Origin: Flavobacterium enshiense DK69
GTDB taxonomy: Bacteria; Bacteroidota; Bacteroidia; Flavobacteriales; Flavobacteriaceae
Direction: 5' to 3'
Assembly: GCF_000498495.1 (NCBI RefSeq)
Contig: NZ_AVCS01000013.1
Location: 1-64,000, forward strand
Length of the DNA: 64,000 nt
Of this stretch, positions 8,702 to 18,533 are shown piece by piece; positions within the stretch are counted from its first letter, which is position 1; each line of letters starts with the position of its first letter. A program made the translations under genes and the position numbers. The notes beneath the pieces are model-generated. The model searched no databases. It worked only from the letters and a program-made list of their open reading frames with translations, and was not told where the DNA came from.

Positions 8702-9820
8702 ATGAAAAAAATATTTGTTTCAGCCGCTTTGCTAGGTTTGATTTTCACTGCAAATGCTCAAAAATATGAATTCCAAACGGTTAGCGATTTAGAATCGTTA
8801 CCGGTTATCAGTCAGGGACAAACAGGAACCTGCTGGAGTTTTTCGACCACTTCATTTTTAGAATCGGAAATCATCCGTCTTACGGGTAAAAAAATCGATC
8901 TTTCGGAAATGTATCAGGTACGAAACACCTATCCGAAAAAGGCGGAAAATTATGTAATGCGTCAGGGGAAATCGCAATTTGGCGAAGGCGGATTGGCGCA
9001 TGATGTCATTAATTCGGCAGCGGATTATGGTTTGGTACCCAATTCGGTTTACAGCGGTTTGAATGGCATGTCCGAGAACCACAACCACACTGAAATGGTT
9101 GCCGTTATTGAAAGTATGCTGAAAACTTACGTAGATAATCCGGCAAAAAAACTTTCAACTACCTGGAAAAAAGCAATCGATGCGATGTTGGATGTGTACA
9201 TCGGAAAAAACCCGTCGGAATTTACTTTTGAAGGAAAGAAATACACGCCGCAAAGTTTCATGGCGATGGCAAAAATCAATCCGAAGGATTATGTAACGGT
9301 TACTTCGTTTACCCATGTTCCTAATTACAAATCATTCATTTTAAATATTCCGGACAATTTTTCAAATGGAAGTTTTTACAATCTTCCGTTAAATGAATTT
9401 ATGGCGACTATTGATAACGCTTTGGCAAACGGTTATTCGGTTGAATTGGATTGCGACGTTAGCGAGCCTACTTTTTCCGGAAAAAGCGGTGTAGCTGTTA
9501 TCCCTGCCAGTGATGAGGATGCTAAAACTATTTTAACCGAAATCAAGCCTGAAAAGAACATCACGCCTGAATTCCGTCAGCAGGAATTTGAAAATTTAAC
9601 TACTACCGATGATCATTTGATGCATATCGTAGGAAAAATGAAAGACCAAAAAGGGAACATATACTATAAAGTAAAAAACTCCTGGGGAACGGATGAAAAA
9701 CGAGTGGCAAACGGCGGTTACGTATATATGAGCGTCGCTTACATGAAATTGAAAGCAATTTCTGTCTTGGTACACAAGGATGCTTTACAGAAAAACACTG
9801 CAAAAAATTTAGGTGTTTAA
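8702..9820 (+). CDS. Secreted C1-family (bleomycin hydrolase/PepC-like) cysteine peptidase
   Basis: A papain-fold peptidase with a signal peptide (MKKIFVSAALLGLIFTANAQ). Mature sequence starts near KYEFQT. The catalytic set is complete: Gln40 and Cys44 in QGQTGTCWSFS, His308 in HLMHIVGKM and Asn326 in VKNSWGT. Bleomycin-hydrolase-type aminopeptidases are usually cytoplasmic, so export to the periplasm or outside is a Bacteroidota trait. I took the ATG at 8702 because it begins the signal peptide; the frame is open from 8630. It is divergent from menB with a 70-bp shared upstream region. Confidence 0.88.
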   Translation: MKKIFVSAALLGLIFTANAQKYEFQTVSDLESLPVISQGQTGTCWSFSTTSFLESEIIRLTGKKIDLSEMYQVRNTYPKKAENYVMRQGKSQFGEGGLAHDVINSAADYGLVPNSVYSGLNGMSENHNHTEMVAVIESMLKTYVDNPAKKLSTTWKKAIDAMLDVYIGKNPSEFTFEGKKYTPQSFMAMAKINPKDYVTVTSFTHVPNYKSFILNIPDNFSNGSFYNLPLNEFMATIDNALANGYSVELDCDVSEPTFSGKSGVAVIPASDEDAKTILTEIKPEKNITPEFRQQEFENLTTTDDHLMHIVGKMKDQKGNIYYKVKNSWGTDEKRVANGGYVYMSVAYMKLKAISVLVHKDALQKNTAKNLGV

Positions 9821-9932
9821 GTGCAAAAAAAAGAAGCTGATTTTTAAAGAAGATAATTATAAATTTCGTAATTTTAAGTACTTCTTTCACAAGAAGTTAG
9901 TTCACTGATTTATTAATTAAAAAAGTTATTCT

Positions 9933-10130
9933 TTGAAAAAATCTGTAATTTTTGTCGCTCTTTTATCTGTAGTATTATTTACAAGTTGTAAAAAAGATTC
10001 TGAAGTTAAACCTGAGGAAACAACTGAAGCAGTCATGGAAGAGCAGGTAGATTCGGTTGCAACTGACAGCATTAAAACTGACGAAGTAGCACCTGTGGAA
10101 GTGGCGGGAGATACATTGACTAAAAAATAA
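9933..10130 (+). CDS. Small acidic lipoprotein, TTG start
   Basis: A 65-residue product. Residues 1-18 form a lipoprotein signal peptide with lipobox LLFTSC-type (VVLFTSCKK), so the mature lipoprotein is only about 47 residues and very acidic, rich in Glu, Thr, Val and Asp. The reading frame begins with TTG at 9933 directly in front of Lys-Lys; no in-frame ATG gives a signal peptide. Likely outer-membrane or periplasmic; no function can be assigned. A strong terminator lies 180 bp downstream. Confidence 0.6.
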   Translation: MKKSVIFVALLSVVLFTSCKKDSEVKPEETTEAVMEEQVDSVATDSIKTDEVAPVEVAGDTLTKK

Positions 10131-10307
10131 GTCAAAGACTTTAGAAGACATTTTCATAAAACCACAGGTAATGACGTGAATGTTGGATTAATGTGATGAT
10201 GAAGTTTCAACACTCTGCTTAAAGACAAAGAAATTTTAAAACAATTGAGGTTCAGCGCTATTTTTCAGCTGATGCAATTGTTAGAATTTATTTTTAATAA
10301 AACAATG

Positions 10308-10336
10308 AGGCTAACCCAAAAGGTTAGCCTTTTTGT
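10308..10336 (+). terminator. Rho-independent terminator
   Basis: AGGCTAACC and GGTTAGCCT form a perfect 9-bp stem around a 5-nt loop, followed by TTTTTGTT. Confidence 0.85.
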
Positions 10337-10411
10337 TATATCGGAATCAGTGTCCCTTCTGCGACTTTTAACAAATTGTGACTTTTAACAAATTTAATTC
10401 GTTTTGGGATT

Positions 10412-10440
10412 TTGTAAATAGCTTGGGTTATTTATATTTG
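10412..10440 (+). promoter_or_regulatory. Bacteroidota-type promoter of the serine hydrolase gene
   Basis: TTG (-33 element) at 10412-10414 and TATATTTG (-7, consensus TAnnTTTG) at 10433-10440, 18 bp apart, 19 bp before the ATG at 10460. Confidence 0.6.
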
Positions 10441-10459
10441 CCCTTTACCAATAATTACA

Positions 10460-11644
10460 ATGAAGATTTCAAGATATATCCCTATACTTTCACTTTTTAT
10501 ATTTTTCAGCTGCAATGGAAAAGACGGAAAAAACGGCAACAATCAAAACGACACTGTCCTTTTAGCCGAAAAATACGAAGTCAGCTTTCCAAAACTGGAT
10601 TCAAGATACACTGAAAAAGAAAGAGCCTTTGTAGAAAACTTCTACAACAAACACTACAATCCCAAGGATTTCAGTGGTGGATTTTTAGTTGCCAAAAACG
10701 GACAGATCATCTACGAAAACTACAGCGGTTATGCTTATAAAGAAAAAAGCGACAAAATTAACGCTGATAAACCTATTCACATTGCTTCGGTAAGTAAAAC
10801 GCTGACGGCCGTTTGTGTATTAAAACTGGTTGACGAAGGCAAAATCAAGCTGGACAACAGTGTAAAAAACTATCTTCCGAGTTTCCCTCACAAGGAAACA
10901 ACTGTCCGTATGTTATTAAACCACCGAAGCGGATTACGTAACTATGCTTACTTTACAGATGACAAAGGCGTTTGGAACAAAAAACAAACATTGACCAATC
11001 AGGATGTTTTGAACCTTTTGGCTACAAAACCAATCGGATTGGAATCAAGACCCGGAACCCGTTTTGGCTACTGTAACACTAATTACGCTTTATTGGCATT
11101 AATCATTGAAAAGGCAACAGGTAAAAAATACTCAGCTGCAATGAACGAAATGATTTTCAAACCACTGGGAATGAAAAACACTTTTGTTTTTGATGATTTA
11201 AAAAAGAAAGACGAGGTTAGCCAATCGTATAAAAACAATTATTTACGACTAGCCTTTGAGTTTTTGGATCAGGTATACGGAGATAAAAATATTTACTCTA
11301 CGCCGAGAGACTTGCTGAAATTTGAAACAGCTACGTATTCCGATGCTTTCTTAAGCAAGAAAATGAAAGCCGAAATGTTCAAAGGATACAGTTATGAAAC
11401 CAAAGGACAACGCAATTACGGACTTGGAATCCGTATGCTGGAATTTGAAACTGGACAGAAATATTTCTTTCACAATGGTTGGTGGCACGGTAACACTTCT
11501 TCTTTAGTGACTTTAAGAAAAGAAAATGTGACTATCATTTCGCTTTCAAACAAATACACGCACAAAACATATCAGACCAAAAAACTGGCTGCTCATTTTG
11601 GTGATTATCCTTTTAAATTTAAAGAGGATATCGGTGCAGAATAA
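10460..11644 (+). CDS. Serine hydrolase lipoprotein (beta-lactamase class C / DD-peptidase fold)
   Basis: A 394-residue exported lipoprotein (lipobox IFFSC, Cys18). The penicillin-binding fold motifs are in order: SxxK as S110-V-S-K113, YxN as Y204-C-N206, and HxG-type HNG near residue 335 (KYFFHNGWWHGNTS). This family includes esterases, D-aminopeptidases and class C beta-lactamases; the HxG rather than KTG triad and the N-terminal lipid anchor suit an esterase or peptidase rather than a resistance enzyme. Substrate unknown. It is monocistronic, between its own promoter and a bidirectional terminator. Confidence 0.85.
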   Translation: MKISRYIPILSLFIFFSCNGKDGKNGNNQNDTVLLAEKYEVSFPKLDSRYTEKERAFVENFYNKHYNPKDFSGGFLVAKNGQIIYENYSGYAYKEKSDKINADKPIHIASVSKTLTAVCVLKLVDEGKIKLDNSVKNYLPSFPHKETTVRMLLNHRSGLRNYAYFTDDKGVWNKKQTLTNQDVLNLLATKPIGLESRPGTRFGYCNTNYALLALIIEKATGKKYSAAMNEMIFKPLGMKNTFVFDDLKKKDEVSQSYKNNYLRLAFEFLDQVYGDKNIYSTPRDLLKFETATYSDAFLSKKMKAEMFKGYSYETKGQRNYGLGIRMLEFETGQKYFFHNGWWHGNTSSLVTLRKENVTIISLSNKYTHKTYQTKKLAAHFGDYPFKFKEDIGAE

Positions 11645-11674
11645 TCATCAGAGTAGGAAACAAATACTATTAAA

Positions 11675-11709
11675 AAACAGGGATCAAAAATGTTCCCTGT
11701 TTTTTTTTA
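11675..11709. terminator. Bidirectional terminator between convergent genes
   Basis: AAACAGGGA at 11675-11683 pairs with TCCCTGTTT at 11694-11702, with T-runs on both strands. It serves the serine hydrolase (+) and the dioxygenase (-). Confidence 0.85.
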
Positions 11710-11712
11710 TAA

Positions 11713-12591
11713 TTAACCTATTTTTACTGAAGTCATCGTCAACGAACCACCAACGGCTTTATCGTTGAAGAAACTGATTTCATCTTTTTTATCCTGTAAC
11801 GCTAAAGAATACAGCATCGGATAATAATGATCTGGAGTTGGAATCGCCAATTTTGCCGCTTTGTCCAGAGTCTCATAATCGATTAAGGCTTTGTGATTTC
11901 CGTCGGCAATTTTACTTTTGAAAATCGAATTAATTTCAGTTGCCCAGTCAAAACCATATTCGGGTTCGTTCAACTTATCCCAAGCCACCATTCTCAGATT
12001 ATGTACCATATTTCCGCTGCCTATGATCAAAACCCCTTTTTTGCGAAGCGATGCCAGTTGTTTTGCCAATTCATAATGATATTCCGCCGGTTTACTATAA
12101 TCAATACTTAACTGCAATACCGGAATATCCGCTTCGGGATACATATGACGAACTACGGTCCATGTCCCGTGGTCTAACCCCCAGTCGTGATCTAAGCCAA
12201 CATCAGTCTTTGTAATTAATTGTTTTGTTGCCAGGGCCAGTTCCGGATTTCCCGGCGCCGGATATTGTACTTCGAAAAGTTCCTGCGGAAAGCCTCCGAA
12301 ATCATGAATCGTCTTCGGCTGGTTCATAGCAGTAATATGAGTCCCTCTGGTTAACCAATGGGCGGAAATCACCAGAACTGCTTTCGGTTTCTCAATTTTC
12401 TGTCCCATTGCTCTCCAGGTTTGCGAAAACTGATTGTCTTCGATTCCGTTCATCGGAGAACCGTGACCAATAAACAAAACCGGAAGTTTTGTATCTTCTT
12501 CGCTTAACTCTTTTGTCCAGTTATAAAATGGTTGTAACGTTGCCATAACCGCTCCTCCTATTATCGTTTTAATAAATTCTTCTCTTTTCAT
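11713..12591 (-). CDS. 4,5-DOPA-type extradiol ring-cleavage dioxygenase (LigB/YgiD family)
   Basis: A class III extradiol dioxygenase family protein of 292 residues. Visible metal/active-site histidines are H43 in FIGHGSPMN, H78 in VISAHWLTRG, the DHGTW motif (GLDHDWGLDHGTWTV) and NMVHNLR. The N-terminus MKREEFIKTIIGGAVMATLQ looks like a hydrophobic leader; many Bacteroidota homologues carry one, so periplasmic location is possible. The natural substrate is unknown; the family opens catecholic rings using non-haem iron or zinc. Confidence 0.88.
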   Translation of the reverse strand: MKREEFIKTIIGGAVMATLQPFYNWTKELSEEDTKLPVLFIGHGSPMNGIEDNQFSQTWRAMGQKIEKPKAVLVISAHWLTRGTHITAMNQPKTIHDFGGFPQELFEVQYPAPGNPELALATKQLITKTDVGLDHDWGLDHGTWTVVRHMYPEADIPVLQLSIDYSKPAEYHYELAKQLASLRKKGVLIIGSGNMVHNLRMVAWDKLNEPEYGFDWATEINSIFKSKIADGNHKALIDYETLDKAAKLAIPTPDHYYPMLYSLALQDKKDEISFFNDKAVGGSLTMTSVKIG

Positions 12592-12677
12592 TACTATACA
12601 ATAATTGTATATACAAATGTAATAATAAAAACAAACTGAAACTAGTTTTTAAGCAATTTTAACAATAAGCAATTGAT

Positions 12678-13505
12678 TTACAACAGGTAGATCCCGTCGT
12701 CTTTAATATCAATGAGTTTTTGTTTGTAAAGCGTTCCGATGGCTTTTTTAAACGTTTTCTTACTCATTTGAAGTACGGTTTTAATATCTTCAGGATGTGA
12801 ATCATCATTTAAACGAAGAAAACCGCGGCTGGCTTTCAATTCATCCAGAATGGCCTGAGCAGAAGCATCAATACGCTCCATACCGAAAGGCTGGCGGGAT
12901 ACGTCGATTTTACCGTCAGGGCGGATAGTTTTAATGAATCCGACAATTCGGTCTCCGGTACGCAAATCTTCGAAAACTTCGTTCTTATACAAAAGTCCTT
13001 TATGTTTTTCGTTGATGATTACATTGATTCCGACTTCCGTGATATGAGAGACAATCAAATCAACCTCATCCCCTACGTTAACGGTAATATTTTTATTGTC
13101 CAGGAATTGATTGGTTTTACTGGAACCTACTAAACGCTTGGTCTTTTCGTCCAGATACATGTAGACCAAATAGCGTTTCCCCTGCTCCATCGGACGTGCC
13201 TGCTCTTTGAACGGTACGAACAAATCCTTTTCCATTCCCCAATTCATGAAGGCTCCGAATTTGTTGGTGTAATTCACCCTAAGCAAAGCGAATTCATTAA
13301 GAAAAATATACGGTTCCAATGTAGTGGCAACAGGACGTTCCTCATGATCGAGGTATACAAAAACGGCAATTTCATCACCAATTTTAAAATCTTCGGAAAC
13401 GTATTTGTTTGGCAATAAAACATCATCGGTCCCGTCAGTTAGATATAAACCAACTTTAGTATCTCGGGCAATTTTAAGCGTATTGTATTTTCCTATTTCG
13501 ATCAT
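12678..13505 (-). CDS. CvfB-like S1 RNA-binding protein
   Basis: 275 residues from the ATG at 13505 (MIEIGKYNTLKIARDT). It contains repeated S1-like beta-barrel segments (KVGLYLTDGTDDVLLP; KFGAFMNWGMEKDLFVP; GDEVDLIVSHITEVGINVIIN) and a C-terminal winged-helix stretch (VLQMSKKTFKKAIGTLYKQKLIDI). This is the CvfB/YitL architecture. The family binds RNA and affects virulence-factor expression in Staphylococcus; the role here is unknown. Cytoplasmic. Confidence 0.85.
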   Translation of the reverse strand: MIEIGKYNTLKIARDTKVGLYLTDGTDDVLLPNKYVSEDFKIGDEIAVFVYLDHEERPVATTLEPYIFLNEFALLRVNYTNKFGAFMNWGMEKDLFVPFKEQARPMEQGKRYLVYMYLDEKTKRLVGSSKTNQFLDNKNITVNVGDEVDLIVSHITEVGINVIINEKHKGLLYKNEVFEDLRTGDRIVGFIKTIRPDGKIDVSRQPFGMERIDASAQAILDELKASRGFLRLNDDSHPEDIKTVLQMSKKTFKKAIGTLYKQKLIDIKDDGIYLL

Positions 13506-13615
13506 TTCTCTAATATATCTGGTTTGCAAAGATACAAACTAGTTTTAACATCTGATTTCAGGAAACAATAAACGTCAATATATTTAGTTTAGAAGAAAAA
13601 TAGTACTTTTATACG

Positions 13616-15148
13616 ATGAAAAAAATAAGTTTGTTTATAGTTATAATTTTGCTCAACAGCTGCTCCAGTTCGATCAGCCCTTATTTTGAATCGAACAAAT
13701 ACATCAACGAAGATAACTGGGTAATAAATGACAACCTCCAATTTTCGCATGAATCCTATGGGGATGTAAATTTCCTCAAAGACAAATCTTCCTTAAAAAG
13801 ACATTTAAAAACAGCTAAATTTCACTATGACAATATCTTGGTTTATGGCAAAACCTGGATAGACCCAATTTATGAATACTATATTCTGGTTGATTCCAAA
13901 AAAACTCTGAATAAGAGCGCTGATTATTTCCAGAAAGACACTTTAATCAATAATCACAAATTTACTTTCATAGGAATTCCTTTAGATAAACATAATCCGG
14001 CTGATGACTTCAACAAGTTATCCAAAAAAATTACCTCCGGAACCGATTACACAAAAAAACTCCCATCCCTTTTTGACATTATCCGTTCCAATAAATCATC
14101 CAATCAGTTTTTGAAAGGCTTAACCGAATTCAACAATTATCCTTCTCATACAAAAGCGGAAAACTGGAACAAATTACAGATGCAGCTTACTTTTGCTTCT
14201 TTTTTAGGGCAAAACAACACTTATAATAAACTCATAAAACAATGGAGTCCAAACAAAACCAATGACACAATTGCTGCGCTTATAAAACAAAAATCCATCA
14301 ACGGATTACAAGATGTCGAAAGAGAAATTCTGGAAATTGCAAAGGATGAAAAAATAATCATGTTTAATGAAAATCATTTTTATCCGAACCACAGAATTCT
14401 TGTAACCCAACTGCTGCCGGATCTAAAAAAAGCAGGTTTCAACTATATTGCACTGGAAACCTTGGCTGAAAAACAGGACAGCATTTTAAACAATGGTGGC
14501 AAGCTAGATATGGAAAGTGGTTTTTATACTCGTGAACAACATTTTGCTGAACTCATCCGAACGGCTCAAGAATTGGGTTTTCACTTTGTAACTTATGAGA
14601 ATTTTGAGAAGGTAAAAGACAGGGAAACCAGCCAAGCTGACAACCTTTACAACGCCACTTTTGCAAAAGACAGTAATGCCAGAGTATTAGTATTGGCAGG
14701 GATTTCACATATCATGGAAGAACCTGATTCTAATGAAAAAAAATGGATGGCAGCCCTTTTTAAAGAGAAATATGGAATAAACACTATTACTTTCTCGCAA
14801 ACCGATTTAAATTCTTATTCAAATTTAACGGAATCTGTAACTCTATTAAAAAGCGTTGACTTGGACAAAAAATACCAAACCACGGATTATAAAATCATCA
14901 ACAACCTTCCATTTAAAGAAAACAAAGGCAATTTCAGCTATAAGAACAACCATTCCAAAAATGTTCAGGCAACATTGTATTTCGATGAAGAATTGCTAAA
15001 ATCAACAGATTATTCCAAAAAAGTACCATACAGATGTTATTTATTGGAAAAAAACGAAACGTTTTCCATGACATTGTCCAATTCAAAAATGAGACTGATG
15101 GTCTTTGACGAAGACGGAAAAATGCTTGAAAACAAAATTGTAAACTAA
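13616..15148 (+). CDS. Lipoprotein with ChaN/erythromycin-esterase-like domain
   Basis: 510 residues; N-terminal lipobox LLNSCSSS. The central part (about residues 235-400) reads IIMFNENHFYPNHR, FNYIALETLAE, GFHFVTYENFEK and VLVLAGISHIMEE, with Glu/His pairs spaced like the ChaN/EreA/TIKI superfamily of metal- or haem-binding proteins. The rest is unrecognised. I infer an envelope-anchored hydrolase or haem-binding protein; either is possible. It stands alone between divergent and convergent neighbours. Confidence 0.6.
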   Translation: MKKISLFIVIILLNSCSSSISPYFESNKYINEDNWVINDNLQFSHESYGDVNFLKDKSSLKRHLKTAKFHYDNILVYGKTWIDPIYEYYILVDSKKTLNKSADYFQKDTLINNHKFTFIGIPLDKHNPADDFNKLSKKITSGTDYTKKLPSLFDIIRSNKSSNQFLKGLTEFNNYPSHTKAENWNKLQMQLTFASFLGQNNTYNKLIKQWSPNKTNDTIAALIKQKSINGLQDVEREILEIAKDEKIIMFNENHFYPNHRILVTQLLPDLKKAGFNYIALETLAEKQDSILNNGGKLDMESGFYTREQHFAELIRTAQELGFHFVTYENFEKVKDRETSQADNLYNATFAKDSNARVLVLAGISHIMEEPDSNEKKWMAALFKEKYGINTITFSQTDLNSYSNLTESVTLLKSVDLDKKYQTTDYKIINNLPFKENKGNFSYKNNHSKNVQATLYFDEELLKSTDYSKKVPYRCYLLEKNETFSMTLSNSKMRLMVFDEDGKMLENKIVN

Positions 15149-15175
15149 CACTAATACATCTTTAATTTTCCGGCA

Positions 15176-16846
15176 TTACTTATAAATTTCTTCCGTCACT
15201 AAATTTTTAAAATAATTCAACAACACTTGGTTGTTAATTTCAGTTGGAGTGAAAATTTCAATTATCGACGGTTTTTCGGCTGCCGAAAACATTTTCATTT
15301 CAACGTTCAATTCTGATTCATTACCGCATTTGAAATAGTCGAAACCGTACATTTTTGCCAGATGTTCTGCGGTTAATGCATGTGATGTTTCAAAGAAAGT
15401 ATTGAAAACAGCTGTTTCCTGGTGTCCGGGCAAAATCCTGAAAATTCCCCCTCCATGATTGTTAATAAGGATGATTTTGAAATTTTGCGTAATATAACTG
15501 TTCCAAAGCGCATTGCTGTCGTAAAAGAAACTCACATCACCGGTAATCATGACCGTAGGTTTTCCGGACGCCAAAGCCGCTCCAATCGCTGTAGTTGTAC
15601 TTCCGTCAATACCACTCGTTCCTCGGTTACAAAAAACTTCTATGCTTGGATGAATATCAAACAGCTGGGCATAACGAATTGGCGAACTGTTGCTTATTTG
15701 CAGCTGACTGTTCTCTGGCAGCATCGGAAGAATTTTTTCAAATACCTTCATATCCGAAAACGGAATCGTTTTAAGATACTTATTGTGCATTTGTTTTCGC
15801 ATCGCTTTTAAATCCATTGCCATCTGTCGGTAATCACTTTCCGTTGGATTCACCTTGGAAAGAAATTCATTGAAAAACACATTCGGACTCACTTCAAAAT
15901 GCTGTGTCAGACAACCGAAAGTATCATAAGCCCTGTGCGTATCAACATGCCAATGTTCATTGGGCTTGTACTTCCGAATAAATGCTTTGATTCGTTTTGA
16001 AACTATCATTCCGCCAATTGAAACCAGAATTTCAGGCTGAAAAGCTTTGAAATCTTCATCGGTAAAAGGCGTGATAATGGTATCTATGTTGGGGATAAAA
16101 TCCGGATGATGCACATTCGAAGTCACTTCGGTCATAACTACAACTGAAGGATCATTTGCCAACTGATTTAAAACCGCTACATCGATTTCATTTGGATTAT
16201 TTACACCGATAAGAATCAGTTTCTTTTTAGCAGTATTCCATTGATTTACGAAAACGTCCAGATTTGACAATTGCTTTTCGTCTTTTTGACAATCAACAAC
16301 AACCGGTTGTACCGAAAGCTCTCTGACCGTTTCGTATAAAGGCTCTTCAAAAGGTGCATTAATATGAACCGGACCTTTTTGAATTATTGCTTCATTAATG
16401 GCTTGATTGATTTTCAGATCGTTTTCTTCTGAAGCTTCTTCACTTAAATTGGCACTGAAAAGAATATGGTTTTGAAATACATTTTCCTGACGAATGGTTT
16501 GTCCGTCACCAATGTCGATTTTACTTTTAGGACGGTCGGCGGAAATCACAACCAATGGAATCTGACTGTAAAACGCTTCCGCTACGGCCGGGTAATAATT
16601 AAGCAATGCAGATCCAGACGTACAGACTAGAGCCACCGGTTTTTGCTTTTGCTGTGCCATTCCCATTGCGAAAAAAGCGGCACAACGTTCGTCGGCAATA
16701 CTATAACAATTAAATTCGGGATTACTGGCAAACCCAATGGTTAACGGGGCGTTTCTGGATCCTGGTGAAATTACAACATCGTGAAGATCTTTAGCTTTGC
16801 AGATTTCGATTAAACTTTGAGCTAAAGGTATTTTTGGGTAAATCAT
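15176..16846 (-). CDS. menD: SEPHCHC synthase (MenD), thiamine-diphosphate enzyme
   Basis: Catalyses condensation of 2-oxoglutarate with isochorismate, the first committed step of menaquinone synthesis. From ATG 16846 (MIYPKIPLAQSLIEI) it has 556 residues, the usual length. SPGSRNAPLTIGF at the N-terminus, CNRGTSGIDGST and the ThDP/Mg motif GDVSFFYDSNALWNS...NNHGGGIF are present. The frame extends ten codons further upstream, but that sequence is not conserved-looking. Confidence 0.95.
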   Translation of the reverse strand: MIYPKIPLAQSLIEICKAKDLHDVVISPGSRNAPLTIGFASNPEFNCYSIADERCAAFFAMGMAQQKQKPVALVCTSGSALLNYYPAVAEAFYSQIPLVVISADRPKSKIDIGDGQTIRQENVFQNHILFSANLSEEASEENDLKINQAINEAIIQKGPVHINAPFEEPLYETVRELSVQPVVVDCQKDEKQLSNLDVFVNQWNTAKKKLILIGVNNPNEIDVAVLNQLANDPSVVVMTEVTSNVHHPDFIPNIDTIITPFTDEDFKAFQPEILVSIGGMIVSKRIKAFIRKYKPNEHWHVDTHRAYDTFGCLTQHFEVSPNVFFNEFLSKVNPTESDYRQMAMDLKAMRKQMHNKYLKTIPFSDMKVFEKILPMLPENSQLQISNSSPIRYAQLFDIHPSIEVFCNRGTSGIDGSTTTAIGAALASGKPTVMITGDVSFFYDSNALWNSYITQNFKIILINNHGGGIFRILPGHQETAVFNTFFETSHALTAEHLAKMYGFDYFKCGNESELNVEMKMFSAAEKPSIIEIFTPTEINNQVLLNYFKNLVTEEIYK

Positions 16847-16908
16847 TTTTAAGACTGCTAAGTCACAAAGATACAAATATTAAGATGCTGGAAAAACACA
16901 AAGTCTTC

Positions 16909-17580
16909 TTATCTGGAAAGCAGTTTTTCTTCTTCATGCATCATCATGAATTTATAGAAAGTATAATGTGAAATACCGTAAGACAAAATCACCATTTGAT
17001 AAATCCCTTCGTTTTTAATATAAAATTTATTGATGAAAAATGCAGCTATCTGAATGATAAACAAAATGGAACTAATGAGCAGCCAGAAGTTTTTTCGCCC
17101 CGAATTATTTACATAGTTGATAATGGCAACTCCTCCGATAAACGAAGTCAAAAAAGCATTTAAAATCCATATATAATAAGTATCGCCCAGAAATGATACA
17201 ACAATTTCGATTATATAGAGATAGATAACAAAGAAAGGAATAAAAGCTATACTTACGGCTTTATAGTTTTCTCGGGTAACCAGGCCTAAAATCAGCAAAA
17301 CCATAGACAATTTAAAAAGCATGGATGAAAAAGTCGCATAAATAAAAGCCTGAGGCGTATCAAAATAAAAAAAAACGGACGCGGATTGATACAAAGCCAA
17401 TCCAATGATATAAAGAGGGTTTCTTTTTACAGAAGTTACCAAGTACAGAATTAATAAAATCGGAATCCTGATAAACCAAAAAACTTCTGTCATTTCCTCA
17501 ATGCTCATCAAAGAAAACAAGCTGAACAGGAAAAGATTCAGAAAATAAATAAACAGTAATATTTTAGTAATGTTTTTCAA
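16909..17580 (-). CDS. Polytopic membrane protein, paralogue of its upstream neighbour
   Basis: 223 residues with about seven hydrophobic helices and very few charged residues between them. The C-terminal block FINKFYIKNEGIYQMVILSY followed by GISHYTFYKFMMMHEEE is shared almost word for word with the gene at 17691-18389. The overall pattern recalls YhhN/lysoplasmalogenase-like membrane proteins but I cannot confirm this; treat as unknown. It may share a transcript with the upstream copy, 110 bp away. Confidence 0.7.
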   Translation of the reverse strand: MKNITKILLFIYFLNLFLFSLFSLMSIEEMTEVFWFIRIPILLILYLVTSVKRNPLYIIGLALYQSASVFFYFDTPQAFIYATFSSMLFKLSMVLLILGLVTRENYKAVSIAFIPFFVIYLYIIEIVVSFLGDTYYIWILNAFLTSFIGGVAIINYVNNSGRKNFWLLISSILFIIQIAAFFINKFYIKNEGIYQMVILSYGISHYTFYKFMMMHEEEKLLSR

Positions 17581-17690
17581 ATTCCGCTTCCTTTAGCATT
17601 TTTACATTAAAAATAGCGATTAAATGTTAAATATTCTTACATCTATACTATTTTTGTCACAAAACATCCTTACCCAAGTATTTAATATTT

Positions 17691-18389
17691 TTATTTTGAT
17701 TGGTTGTTGGTTGAATTTTCTTTTTCTTCATGCATAATCATGAATTTGTAAAATGTGTAGTGTGAAATACCATAAAAAAGAATGATCAGTTGCAGAAACA
17801 CCTGCTGCTTCAAATAAAACTTATTGATAAAAAAAAGACCCGTCTGTACTACAAACAATAATGCGCTTATCAACAGCCAAAAACTCTTTTTACTCGCTGT
17901 AGTAATAAAATCAGACACAGCTAAACCTCCCAAGAATGCTGTTAGAAATCCATTCATCACCCAAGGATAATGCCCATCCCCAAGTGAATCTTTTACTAAG
18001 TCAATCAGATACAGGTACACAAACAAAATAGGCAATGCTGTGATGATAATTATTGTCCATTTTTTTTCATCGACAGCCTTATAAACCAAAACAAAAAGCA
18101 AAAATTTAAAGACAACGGAAGCCAAAACCCCATACAACAAACTTGCTTCAGAATTAATTCTGAAAGAAACCACCGAGACCTGAAAAAAAAGCAAAGCAAA
18201 AAAATATATATAATTCCATTCTTTAGAAGAATAAAAATAAAGAACTATAAGAATCGGAATTCTAAAAAATCCAATGATCTCCTTAAATGTCTGAAAATCT
18301 AAATAAACACAAACGCTGTAAATTGCAATCACAGCAAAATACAGAATACTTAACCAATTGATTACATTATTTTTAGTTTGAAAAGTCAT
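17691..18389 (-). CDS. Polytopic membrane protein, tandem paralogue
   Basis: 232 residues from the ATG at 18389 (MTFQTKNNVINWLSILYF); the frame is open further upstream but that extension is cysteine- and asparagine-rich and overlaps the divergent acetyltransferase gene, so I rejected it. It shares the order of helices and motifs with the next gene: FRIPILI.LY, YLYLI, SLGDGHYPWVMNGFLTAFLGG, SFWLLIS and GISHYTFYKFMIMHEE. Function unknown. Confidence 0.7.
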   Translation of the reverse strand: MTFQTKNNVINWLSILYFAVIAIYSVCVYLDFQTFKEIIGFFRIPILIVLYFYSSKEWNYIYFFALLFFQVSVVSFRINSEASLLYGVLASVVFKFLLFVLVYKAVDEKKWTIIIITALPILFVYLYLIDLVKDSLGDGHYPWVMNGFLTAFLGGLAVSDFITTASKKSFWLLISALLFVVQTGLFFINKFYLKQQVFLQLIILFYGISHYTFYKFMIMHEEKENSTNNQSK

Positions 18390-18533
18390 ACATAAAGTTA
18401 CGTTTTTTTTAAAAACATTTCCATTTCTATTCTTTCGAAAACAACTCCACTTCCTACCAGTACCCACATATAATCTTCTTTCTTTTGAGTTGTACATTAT
18501 TATCGTTAAATTTGATAAGTAAAACCAATCAAA

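Larger units (their letters stand above)
10131..10459. other. Intergenic region, no gene seen
   Basis: Between the small lipoprotein and the serine hydrolase I see a terminator at 10308-10336 and a promoter at 10412-10440. The stretch 10131-10307 holds no convincing reading frame or structure. Confidence 0.6.
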
